The position numbers and the translations under genes were made by a program. DNA of 64,000 nucleotides, from assembly GCF_009380155.1 (NCBI RefSeq), contig NZ_WHUV01000003.1:558001-622000 (forward strand), in the 5' to 3' direction. This document shows, piece by piece, positions 57,560 through 64,000 of the stretch. Below the pieces are notes generated by a model. The model was not told where the DNA came from, searched no databases, and saw only the letters and a list, made by a program, of their open reading frames with translations. Source of the stretch: Pseudomonas piscis. Lineage in GTDB: Bacteria > Pseudomonadota > Gammaproteobacteria > Pseudomonadales > Pseudomonadaceae. Positions within the stretch are counted from its first letter, which is position 1; the number at the start of each line of letters is the position of its first letter.

Positions 57560-57877
57560 TTACTGGTCTTGCTTGTTGGCCAGGACCTTGCCGGTCTTGG
57601 CATCCAGGTCCACATCCCACTCGATGCCTTTGCTGTCACGCAATTCCACCTGGTAGACGTAGGCGCCGCTGGCGGTCTGTTCCAGCTCGGTGTCGGTGAT
57701 GTTGGCGGCGCTGGTGCCGGGATGCTGGGCCAGGGCGGCCTGGTTGAGTTTCTCCAGGTCCATGATGGCGCCCGACTTGAGCAGGCCCGGGATCAGGTCC
57801 GGGCGGACATCGGCCTGGGCCAGTCCGGCGCTCAGGGTCAGGGCGGTGGCGGCCAGCAGTGCGGAGAATTTGCTCAT
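57560..57877 (-). CDS. PepSY domain-containing periplasmic protein
   Basis: 105-aa secreted protein: signal peptide of 22 residues ending LSAGLAQA, then a single PepSY-like domain closing with YQVELRDSKGIEWDVDLDAK and TGKVLANKQ. PepSY domains are protease-inhibitor or metal-stress associated modules; many in Pseudomonas sit next to two-component systems, but none is visible here. ATG at 57877 has GAAGGAATC upstream. Confidence 0.87.
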   Translation of the reverse strand: MSKFSALLAATALTLSAGLAQADVRPDLIPGLLKSGAIMDLEKLNQAALAQHPGTSAANITDTELEQTASGAYVYQVELRDSKGIEWDVDLDAKTGKVLANKQDQ

Positions 57878-58035
57878 GGATGATTCCTTCGGGGGTGATG
57901 GGTTTGGATGGGCACAGGTTAACCAGCGCAACTTAATTCACCCTTAATTCCCGCCACCGATTGCGCCGTTTGTTCAAGCCTGCGGGCCTGGCTGGCCGGC
58001 AAGCTGCTGTCTCCTTATCGATGGAGACAAGACGG

Positions 58036-58947
58036 ATGAAACGAATGCTTGCGTGGTTGTATGGGCCGCTGTTCTTCGGTGGCTTTATCGGCGCCGGTGT
58101 CTGGTGGATGGGCAGTGCGGGTGGCTCGGCGGCGGGCCTGCCCTGGTTGTTCCTGGGGGCCCTTGGCGTGTCCTTCCTGGCGGAGTGGGGCTTGCCTTAC
58201 GAGCCCGCCTGGAACCGCTCCCACGGGGACCGGTTGCGCGACTGCCTGCACGCCGTGGTCAACGAAGGCTTGAATGCCATCGGCCTGCTGGCGCTGCCGG
58301 GGCTGGCGATGCTGCTGGCCCACGATGGCTTGTGGCCCCGGGACTGGCCGCTCTGGGGACAGCTGTTGCTCGCGGTTACCGTGGCCGATTGCGGGATCAC
58401 CCTGGCGCACTATGCCAGTCACCGTTGGGCCTGGCTGTGGCGCCTGCATGCGGTGCACCACAGCGTGCAGCGCATGTATGGCTTCAACGGCCTGCTCAAG
58501 CACCCCTTGCACCAGTTGCTCGAAGCCTCGGCAGGGCTGTTGCCGTTACTCATACTGGGCATCCCGCTGCCGGTGGCACAGCTGCTGGCACTGGCCATCG
58601 CCATCCAGTTGCTGTTGCAGCATTCCAATGTCGACATGCGCCTTGGCGTACTGCGCCTGGTGTTCGCCTGGGCCCCGGTGCACCGCTTCCACCATATGAA
58701 GTACGGGCGTGCCGGGGATGTGAACTTCGGTCTGTTCTTCAACCTGTGGGACTGGCTGCTGGGCACCACGTTCTACCGGCATGATTACCCGATGCGTCCG
58801 GGAGACCTGGGCATCGGCAGCCGTCCGGACTACCCGGCGGGGTACTGGCGGCAACTGCTGGAGCCCTTCAAGGTCCAGCGTTACAGCGCCGAGCCCAAGG
58901 TGCCGCAAGCCCTGCGTCGGCAGGTCAAGCCAGCAGGCGGGGCCTGA
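58036..58947 (+). CDS. Sterol desaturase / fatty acid hydroxylase family protein
   Basis: 303-aa inner-membrane di-iron oxygenase. Three histidine clusters are in the expected order: HYASH (HX3H), HAVHH (HX2HH) and HRFHH (HX2HH), between about six hydrophobic helices. Substrate (a lipid or hopanoid-like molecule) unknown. ATG at 58036 follows GGAGA; an earlier ATG at 58021 is possible. Its last 23 bases overlap the convergent AraC gene. Confidence 0.88.
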   Translation: MKRMLAWLYGPLFFGGFIGAGVWWMGSAGGSAAGLPWLFLGALGVSFLAEWGLPYEPAWNRSHGDRLRDCLHAVVNEGLNAIGLLALPGLAMLLAHDGLWPRDWPLWGQLLLAVTVADCGITLAHYASHRWAWLWRLHAVHHSVQRMYGFNGLLKHPLHQLLEASAGLLPLLILGIPLPVAQLLALAIAIQLLLQHSNVDMRLGVLRLVFAWAPVHRFHHMKYGRAGDVNFGLFFNLWDWLLGTTFYRHDYPMRPGDLGIGSRPDYPAGYWRQLLEPFKVQRYSAEPKVPQALRRQVKPAGGA

Positions 58948-59605
58948 GATGCTTGAGGGCCTGGCCGGCGGTGACGCCGAACAGTGCTTTCAAGGTCCGG
59001 GAGAAGTGCGCGGCGTCGGCGAACCCGGCGCCGTGGGCCGCCTGGGTCATGGCCTGGCCCTGGAGCATCAGGGCCATGGCCAGGCGCAGGCGCCGCCACA
59101 GCACCAGGCGGCGTACCGGCAGGCCCACGTCGCGGGCGAACAAGCGCTCCAGCTGGCTCAGGGACAGGTTGGCCTGGGCCGCCAATTGCGCGGCCGCCAC
59201 CTTGCCGTCCAGGGCCGCGTCCAGGGCCTGCAACGCCCGCTCTATGCGCCGGTCGACCATGGGCTGGCGCGGGCAGGAGCGTAGCGCGGCCTCCAGTTCG
59301 GGCAAGCCGGGTGTCACCTCGCTGACGCTTTGGTGCAGGTCCCGCGCATCGATCGACAGCGGTTCGGCATAGACCGTGAACGCCGCTTCGGGAGCTTCGA
59401 CGATGGCGTGGCGGCACAGGGCCTGGATCATCAGGTAGTGACCGCTTTGGCGAACACCATCGAGCTCCACGGTGACCGGCTGCCCGGGGGCGATGATCAG
59501 TTGATGGGCGTAGTGGGCATGGGGCGTGGTACGCCCCATGAACCCGTGGACCAGGCCGAAGTCACGACCCAGCCAGAGTTCGCCCTGCCAGCGGGAGTCG
59601 CTCAT
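58925..59605 (-). CDS. AraC family transcriptional regulator
   Basis: 226-aa regulator with an N-terminal cupin-like sensing part (HAHYAHQLIIAPGQPVTVEL) and a C-terminal double helix-turn-helix: AAQLAAQANLSLSQLERLF, then AAHGAGFADAAHFSRTLKAL. Its ATG follows the glpQ stop directly (TGAATG), so it is translated as the second gene of a glpQ-araC unit. Target unknown; glpQ or the convergent desaturase gene are candidates. Confidence 0.88.
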   Translation of the reverse strand: MSDSRWQGELWLGRDFGLVHGFMGRTTPHAHYAHQLIIAPGQPVTVELDGVRQSGHYLMIQALCRHAIVEAPEAAFTVYAEPLSIDARDLHQSVSEVTPGLPELEAALRSCPRQPMVDRRIERALQALDAALDGKVAAAQLAAQANLSLSQLERLFARDVGLPVRRLVLWRRLRLAMALMLQGQAMTQAAHGAGFADAAHFSRTLKALFGVTAGQALKHLRPRLLA

Positions 59606-60733
59606 TCAGTAGCCGCTGGCTTCCAGCAGGCGGGTGACACTGGTGCCGGCCGGACGCTGGAAGTACTTGAGCAACTGGTCGCTGCGGTTGGTGAAGATGC
59701 CATCGACGCCGGCATTCATCACCTTCTGGAAGTCCACCGGCTCGTCCACCGTATAGACATGCACCAGCAGCCCCTGATCGTGGGTGTACTGGTTCATCCA
59801 CGGCTGCACCAGGTCGGCGTAGCTCTGTTCGCCACCGCCCGAGAGGGCTGCCGAAGGGCCGGTGCCGATGGCGCCCCGGGCCTTGGCGAAGTCGACCCAG
59901 CGCTTGAACTCTGCCTGGTCCCGGGGTTGCTGGCGGGCATAGAAGGCCGCCTTGTCGGTTTCACCGCTGCTGGCAAAGCTCTGTCCGGATGCCGGCTCGA
60001 TGCTGCCAGGCGCGAGCCACAGCAACAGGACCTTGGGCACCTGGGGCATTTCCTGGTGCAGCAGTTCCAGGCTGTGCTTGTCGAAGGTTTGCAGCACCAC
60101 CTGGCCTTTGCCCTGGCCTGCTGCCAGGTCGCTCTTGGCCAGGGTCGAGCCGGCCGGGCTCAACCAGCCGCGGTCCTGGAGTTTTTTCTTGAGGTCGTGC
60201 TCGATACCCGGGAACAACTGGGGTTCCTTGGTCTCGATGTAGAGCCCGGGCTTGTGCGCCGAACTGCCCTGGGCGATATCGATGATTTCATCCAGGGTGA
60301 GGATCTGCAGGCCGACGAAGCCTGGCCGGGCGCGGTCGGGGTGGGCCTGGTTGAACCAGCTGCCGGCGTCCAGGGTCTTCAGCTCGGCCATGGTGAAGGC
60401 GTTGGCCGGACGGTCCTTGCGTTCGGGGAATTTCTGCGCGACATCGGTGGTGCGTTGCAGGTTGTTGTCATGCAGGGCGAACAGTACGCCATCCTTGCTG
60501 CGCTGCAGATCCATCTCCAGGTAATCGGCCCCCAGGTCGCGAGCCACCATGTAGGCGGCGGCGGTGGATTCGGGAGCATCGAAAGAAGCCCCGCGGTGGG
60601 CGATGACCGCTGGCCGTGCAATACCCAGGCGAGCGGCCAGGGCCTCGGGATCGGCCGGTTCCGCGGCCTGGGCCAGGCCGCATGCGAGCATCAGGCCCAG
60701 CATCAGGGTTCTGGAGTGGAAGGGGTTGGGCAT
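59606..60733 (-). CDS. glpQ: Glycerophosphodiester phosphodiesterase
   Basis: 375-aa periplasmic enzyme that hydrolyses glycerophosphodiesters to glycerol-3-phosphate and an alcohol. Signal peptide ends about residue 23 (ACGLAQA), then the catalytic start VIAHRGASFDAPESTAAAY (His and Arg-Gly) and YLEMDLQRSKDGVLFALHDN (metal-ligand Glu/Asp, catalytic His). Full GDPD domain to the C-terminus. AAAGGATT stands upstream. First gene of a unit with the AraC regulator. Confidence 0.92.
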   Translation of the reverse strand: MPNPFHSRTLMLGLMLACGLAQAAEPADPEALAARLGIARPAVIAHRGASFDAPESTAAAYMVARDLGADYLEMDLQRSKDGVLFALHDNNLQRTTDVAQKFPERKDRPANAFTMAELKTLDAGSWFNQAHPDRARPGFVGLQILTLDEIIDIAQGSSAHKPGLYIETKEPQLFPGIEHDLKKKLQDRGWLSPAGSTLAKSDLAAGQGKGQVVLQTFDKHSLELLHQEMPQVPKVLLLWLAPGSIEPASGQSFASSGETDKAAFYARQQPRDQAEFKRWVDFAKARGAIGTGPSAALSGGGEQSYADLVQPWMNQYTHDQGLLVHVYTVDEPVDFQKVMNAGVDGIFTNRSDQLLKYFQRPAGTSVTRLLEASGY

Positions 60734-60978
60734 GCTCGAAATCCTTTCGTGGGGGCGGGGACGAGTCGCTATCTTTTAACAACTCGATGACGCTTGTGCT
60801 ATCGCCAGAGCGACATCGAGCGAGCAGTCGCGCAGGCCCCGGGTTTTTTCCGGCGCTTTGCAGTACTCTTGGACCCCGCAGTTTCCCCAGCAGAGGGAAG
60901 CCAGAAAACACCGCTGTTCCTTGCCTCGCGTGTAGACCATCGATCCCCCGTCCTGCGGGACCCATAGCGAGGTTTACC

Positions 60979-61314
60979 ATGAGCATCACCTCCGAACTCA
61001 TTTGCCAGGCCGCCGACCAGCTCAAGGGTTTTGTCGGTTTCAATCACAAGACTGGCCGCTACATCGTGCGTTTCAGCGAGGACTCCTTCGGCATGGACGT
61101 GGCCGACGACGCCATAGTCCCGGCCAGCGAGTTCGTCTGGACCCGGGCCGACGGCGAGGCCATGAGCCTGCGTCGCGAGCAGATCCAGCTGTTGCTGGAC
61201 CAGAACATCGACGACCGGATCAACATCAGCGAGCCCCTGCGGGTGTACATGCGCCGCAGCGACCTGCCGGAAATCCAGGCCGTGCGCAGCTTGCTCTCCA
61301 GCGACCGGGGCTGA
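60979..61314 (+). CDS. Conserved hypothetical protein
   Basis: 111-aa soluble protein beginning MSITSELICQAADQLKGFVG, with a beta-rich middle (RYIVRFSEDSFGMDV) and charged helices after it. No signal peptide, membrane segment or recognised domain. I recall Pseudomonas homologues annotated only as hypothetical. The ATG at 60979 follows GAGGTTTACC. It is the first gene right of the 245-bp gap to glpQ, which carries both promoters. Confidence 0.75.
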   Translation: MSITSELICQAADQLKGFVGFNHKTGRYIVRFSEDSFGMDVADDAIVPASEFVWTRADGEAMSLRREQIQLLLDQNIDDRINISEPLRVYMRRSDLPEIQAVRSLLSSDRG

Positions 61315-61362
61315 CCCGCCGCGACTGCCCGGAGCGCCTGGACAGGCGCCCCGGGAGACCGT

Positions 61363-61686
61363 TCATTCAGCGCAGCCGTAGGCTCGCTCGACCCTGCTCA
61401 CCCGCGTACTGAAGCTGCGATACCACTGGTTGCGACCGCGCTCGCGGACAGCGCTGTGCTCTGCGTGTCGCTTCCAGGCCAGGATCGCCTCCTCGCAGGT
61501 CCAGTAAGACACGGTGATTCCGAAGCCATCGGCGCCCCGTGCCGATTCGACCCCGAGAAATCCCGGCTGTTGGCGGGCCAACTCGAGCATGCGTGCGGCC
61601 GCCTGGTCATAGTCCGGATCGGCTGCATTGCGCTGGGAGCTGAAGATCACTGCGTAGTAGGGCGGTGCGGGTGTCTGGCCGATCAT
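61363..61686 (-). CDS. Antibiotic biosynthesis monooxygenase (ABM) domain protein
   Basis: 107-aa dimeric alpha/beta-barrel fold protein of the ABM/YgiN-like group: YYAVIFSSQRNAADPDYDQA, ELARQQPGFLGVESARG and a C-terminal tail with KRHAEHSAVRERGRNQWYRS. Usually a small cofactor-free oxygenase or a ligand-binding domain. Its start overlaps the stop of the amidotransferase gene by four bases, so the two are coupled. Function unknown. Confidence 0.87.
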   Translation of the reverse strand: MIGQTPAPPYYAVIFSSQRNAADPDYDQAAARMLELARQQPGFLGVESARGADGFGITVSYWTCEEAILAWKRHAEHSAVRERGRNQWYRSFSTRVSRVERAYGCAE

Positions 61687-62402
61687 CGCTGAACCTCCCG
61701 GCAGGCTTGGAGCAGGGCCCGGGCCAGGGGCGGGGTGTGGCCGGCGAGTGCCGCGCGTTCGGGTTGGAACAAGGTCGCGACGAAGAACGGATGGCCGTCC
61801 AGCTCCACGGCGCGCAGTTCTGCGGCCTGGTCGTGGCCGCTGGCACGCAGGGCGCCGGCAAGCAGGGGGCCGGCGAAGTCCGGATTGACCCCGTAGTGGC
61901 AGCGGTAGCCTTCCTCGATGCGCTGGCTGCCATAGGCCCTGGCGATCAGGCTATCGGGGCGCAGCTGGATAAGGTCGCGGGTTTCCACCAGAGCGCAGCT
62001 CAGCAGGCTCAGGACCGCCCGCTCGGCCTCGGGAGCGGTTTCCCCGTGCTCGGCGTCAGTCCAGCCCAGCACGTTGCGAGCGTATTCCAGCACCGCGTGC
62101 TGGAAGCCGCCGCAGGTGCCGAGAAAGGGCCGCTGTTTCTCCCGGGCCACGCGGATCGCCAGCAGTGCCCCGGCCATGTTGCGATAGGGGCTGCCGGGCA
62201 CGCACCAGATGCCATCGAAACCTTCCAGTTGCCCGGCATCGTGCAAGTGTTCGGTAGCCAGCCACTGGTATTGCAGTTGCACGCCCGTCTCGATGGCGGC
62301 TCGTTCCAGGGCCAGGGGCAGGGCCTGGTGCGCGGTGATCCGGGGATCGTGATCACCCACCAGGGCGATGCGAATCAGTGGTGTCGCTGGGTGTGCGGGC
62401 AT
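61683..62402 (-). CDS. CTP synthase C-terminal region-related glutamine amidotransferase-like protein
   Basis: 239-aa stand-alone class I amidotransferase-like domain, related to the C-terminal half of PyrG. The nucleophile Cys is in LGTCGGFQHAVLEYARNVLG; the C-terminal FQPE provides the Glu of the triad. The synthetase half is absent, so it cannot make CTP itself; it may hydrolyse a gamma-glutamyl substrate. GAGGAG precedes the ATG. It is divergent from a LysR gene and followed by an ABM-domain gene. Confidence 0.85.
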   Translation of the reverse strand: MPAHPATPLIRIALVGDHDPRITAHQALPLALERAAIETGVQLQYQWLATEHLHDAGQLEGFDGIWCVPGSPYRNMAGALLAIRVAREKQRPFLGTCGGFQHAVLEYARNVLGWTDAEHGETAPEAERAVLSLLSCALVETRDLIQLRPDSLIARAYGSQRIEEGYRCHYGVNPDFAGPLLAGALRASGHDQAAELRAVELDGHPFFVATLFQPERAALAGHTPPLARALLQACREVQR

Positions 62403-62453
62403 GGGGCACTCCTCTGTTCATGCTGGCTTGTGGTCGGTTGGCGGCCACTATAG

Positions 62454-62470
62454 ATTGGCGCTGGTGCAAT
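62454..62470. promoter_or_regulatory. LysR-type box ATTGGCGCTGGTGCAAT
   Basis: ATTG-N9-CAAT dyad in the 88-bp gap between the divergent amidotransferase and LysR genes. A further CAATATTGG element follows immediately. Fits a LysR recognition site. Confidence 0.55.
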
Positions 62471-62490
62471 CAATATTGGCGTTTTGACAA

Positions 62491-63369
62491 GTGATCAATG
62501 CAGTAGCGCACTATCAACTGGACTATCCCGACCTGGCGCTGATCCTGGCCCTGGTCCGTGGCGGCTCCCTGGCCCGCGCGGCCGCCCTGCTCAAGGTCGA
62601 TGTCTCGACGGTGTTTCGCGCGGTGCGCCGGCTCGAGGCCGGGCTTGGCCAGCAACTGTTCGACAAGAGCCGCGCCGGCTATTTGCCCACCGGCCTGGCC
62701 CAGGCCCTGGCCCAGCAAGCCGAGCAGGCGGAACAGGCGCTGGAGGCGGCGCGGATCGGTGTGGCCAGGGGCGGAGAGGTGATCAGCGGTACGGTGCGCC
62801 TGACCTGCACCGACTCGGTGTTGCACAGCTTGTTGCTGCCGGCGCTGGCGCAGTTCATGCCGAACTACCCGGCTCTGGTCATCGAGCTGTGCACTTCCAA
62901 CGATTTTGCCAACCTCAGCCGGCGCGATGCGGATATCGCCGTGCGCCTGACCGCGACGCCGCCCGAGCATCTGGTGGGGCGCTGCCTCGGGGCTGTGGCT
63001 TATCGCTTGTATGCCAGTGTCGCGTACTGCCAGCGGGTGGATTGCAGCGAGCTTTCGCAGCTGGCGTGGATCGCCCCGGACGACTTCCTGCCCGACCATC
63101 CGACGGTGGCCTGGCGGCGCCAGCAGTGGCCTGGGGTGCAACCGGCCTATCGCTGCAACAGCATGCAGTCGGTGGTGGAACTGGTGCGTGCAGGGCTTGG
63201 GGTCGCGGCGCTGCCGGACTTTCTCGTTGCCGACGGGACGCTGGTGCCCTTGAGCGAACCCCTGGGCCATGAAACGGCCCTGTGGTTGCTGACCCGGCCG
63301 GATTGCCGGGCCCTGCGCTCGGTGGTGACACTATTCGATGAGCTGGCGCGCCACCTGCGCTGGAGTTGA
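62491..63369 (+). CDS. LysR family transcriptional regulator
   Basis: 292-aa LysR regulator with helix-turn-helix GGSLARAAALLKVDVSTVFR and RLEAGLGQQLFDKSRAGYLP. The effector domain follows from about residue 90. The start is GTG at 62491: a stop codon lies just upstream in frame and there is no nearby ATG. Divergent from the amidotransferase-ABM pair, its likely target. Converges on the DUF1003 gene with a 5-bp gap. Confidence 0.87.
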   Translation: MINAVAHYQLDYPDLALILALVRGGSLARAAALLKVDVSTVFRAVRRLEAGLGQQLFDKSRAGYLPTGLAQALAQQAEQAEQALEAARIGVARGGEVISGTVRLTCTDSVLHSLLLPALAQFMPNYPALVIELCTSNDFANLSRRDADIAVRLTATPPEHLVGRCLGAVAYRLYASVAYCQRVDCSELSQLAWIAPDDFLPDHPTVAWRRQQWPGVQPAYRCNSMQSVVELVRAGLGVAALPDFLVADGTLVPLSEPLGHETALWLLTRPDCRALRSVVTLFDELARHLRWS

Positions 63370-63374
63370 AACGC

Positions 63375-63914
63375 TCAGGCGCCGGGCTGTTCCTTGCGCA
63401 CGAAGTGCTCGTGCATTTCGCTGGTCAGGTTCTCGATACGCTCGGTCAACTGCTTGGTCATTTCCGTCAGGCGAGTGTTCTGCTCCAGCAATTCCAGCAA
63501 TTGCGCGGTGGTCTGGGCGGCCTCGGCCTGGCGCTCGCTATTGGCGACGGCCAGGGCTTCGCGGTGTTGCGCGTCGGCGTCGGACTGGGCCTTGTCCCGG
63601 GCGGCCTGGCGCGTCTGCGCCAGGAGGATCAGCGGCGCGGCATAGGCCGATTGCAGGCTGAAGGCCAGGTTCAGGAGGATGAAGGGGTAGACATCGAAGT
63701 GGGTCAGCCCGCTGAGGTTCAGGGCCACCCAGATCACCACTACCAGGGTCTGCGCGCCGAGGAAGGCCGGGGTGCCGAAGAAGCGGGCGAAGGCCTCGGC
63801 CTTCAGGGCGAAACTGTCGGTGCCGAAGGTCGGCGCCAAGTGGGCATGGGCGCGATGAAAGCGCAGGTGATCGGTGCTCGAGGTGGTTTTTTCCGGGGTG
63901 TCGCTGGAACTCAT
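63375..63914 (-). CDS. DUF1003 domain-containing membrane protein
   Basis: 179-aa inner-membrane protein with two hydrophobic helices (about residues 52-72 and 78-100, GAQTLVVVIWVALNLSGLTH and YPFILLNLAFSLQSAYAAPL). A C-terminal coiled coil of about 70 residues is rich in Gln, Glu and Arg (EQNTRLTEMTKQLTERIENL). DUF1003 has no proven function. GGAGG precedes the ATG. It is the last gene in the window. Confidence 0.87.
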   Translation of the reverse strand: MSSSDTPEKTTSSTDHLRFHRAHAHLAPTFGTDSFALKAEAFARFFGTPAFLGAQTLVVVIWVALNLSGLTHFDVYPFILLNLAFSLQSAYAAPLILLAQTRQAARDKAQSDADAQHREALAVANSERQAEAAQTTAQLLELLEQNTRLTEMTKQLTERIENLTSEMHEHFVRKEQPGA

Positions 63915-63962
63915 GGTGGCCTCCGCCAGGCGTTGGAACGTCGGGCCACTATAGCTTTGCAG

Positions 63963-64000
63963 GCCGTTCCCGGCGTCATTATCGACGCCGGGAACGGCTT
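63963..64000 (+). terminator. Long hairpin at the window edge
   Basis: A perfect 15-bp stem (63963-63977 with 63984-63998), 6-nt loop, followed by TT where the window ends. Its T-tract, if any, lies outside; no plus-strand gene ends just before it, so it may belong to an element or gene to the right, or be part of a repeat. Confidence 0.5.

Noticed and set aside
60734..60978. Possible Pho box upstream of glpQ
   Set aside because: Only a partial half-site (GCGTCAT versus CTGTCAT) is seen, without a second half at the right spacing. Not enough to call PhoB control.

Overview
The window is about 64 kb of GC-rich chromosome, densely packed with short operons on both strands. Gene content and sequence point to a Pseudomonas of the P. 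fluorescens group (protegens/chlororaphis type). Diagnostic points are the fadD2-fadD1 tandem next to a lysophospholipase-like hydrolase and a MaoC hydratase, eda, a PA2169-family four-helix protein, split pqiA genes, a BdlA-like chemoreceptor and many LysR regulators. I see no rRNA, tRNA, CRISPR array, prophage, transposase or integrase. Codon use looks uniform, so this reads as core genome plus common accessory genes rather than an island.

Layout. 1-2.3 kb: end of the Entner-Doudoroff operon (eda), then a PLP enzyme and a DUF3820 protein on the minus strand. 2.5-6.2 kb: a PA2169-family protein and a FUSC/DUF1656/HlyD efflux operon carrying an exact SlyA-type operator. 6.2-11.6 kb: fatty-acid activation (MaoC, alpha/beta hydrolase, fadD2, fadD1). 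11.6-16.2 kb: a conserved hypothetical, CsbD, YihY, peptide deformylase, GNAT and a GST/LysR pair. 16.2-18.7 kb: a 535-bp leader region, a soluble PAS-PAS chemoreceptor and a conserved hypothetical. 18.8-23.4 kb: an epimerase/GST pair, a PACE efflux/LysR pair, another LysR and a LysE exporter. 23.4-26.7 kb: gluconate uptake and phosphorylation (gntR, gntK, gntP) with three copies of one operator. 26.8-29.5 kb: alaC, a second LysE-type exporter and a GyrI-like protein. 29.7-38.1 kb: a complete kdp potassium system with the unusual order F-(27-aa ORF)-A-C-B-D-E. 38.3-41.6 kb: a GNAT enzyme and a four-gene ECF42 sigma factor operon with a recognisable ECF42-type promoter. 41.6-43 kb: a second LysR/PACE pair. 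43-47.2 kb: a TetR regulator diverging from pqiA-pqiA-pqiB-pqiC. 47.3-52.7 kb: a LysR diverging from pxpA-BCCP-biotin carboxylase-pxpB-pxpC. 52.7-64 kb: PiT phosphate transporter, CorA/ZntB transporter, a membrane chemoreceptor, PepSY protein, sterol-desaturase-like enzyme, AraC regulator and GlpQ, then small hypotheticals, a stand-alone class-I amidotransferase, a LysR and a DUF1003 protein.

The most interesting parts are: the biotin-enzyme operon at 48350-52668, whose parts equal a dissociated urea-carboxylase-type enzyme plus PxpA; the permuted kdp operon with its small membrane ORFs; the ECF42 operon in which a promoter match brings in a SnoaL-like gene; and several clear operator palindromes (SlyA box, three GntR boxes, a long inverted repeat at tetR/pqi, LysR boxes, tandem dyads before fadD1).
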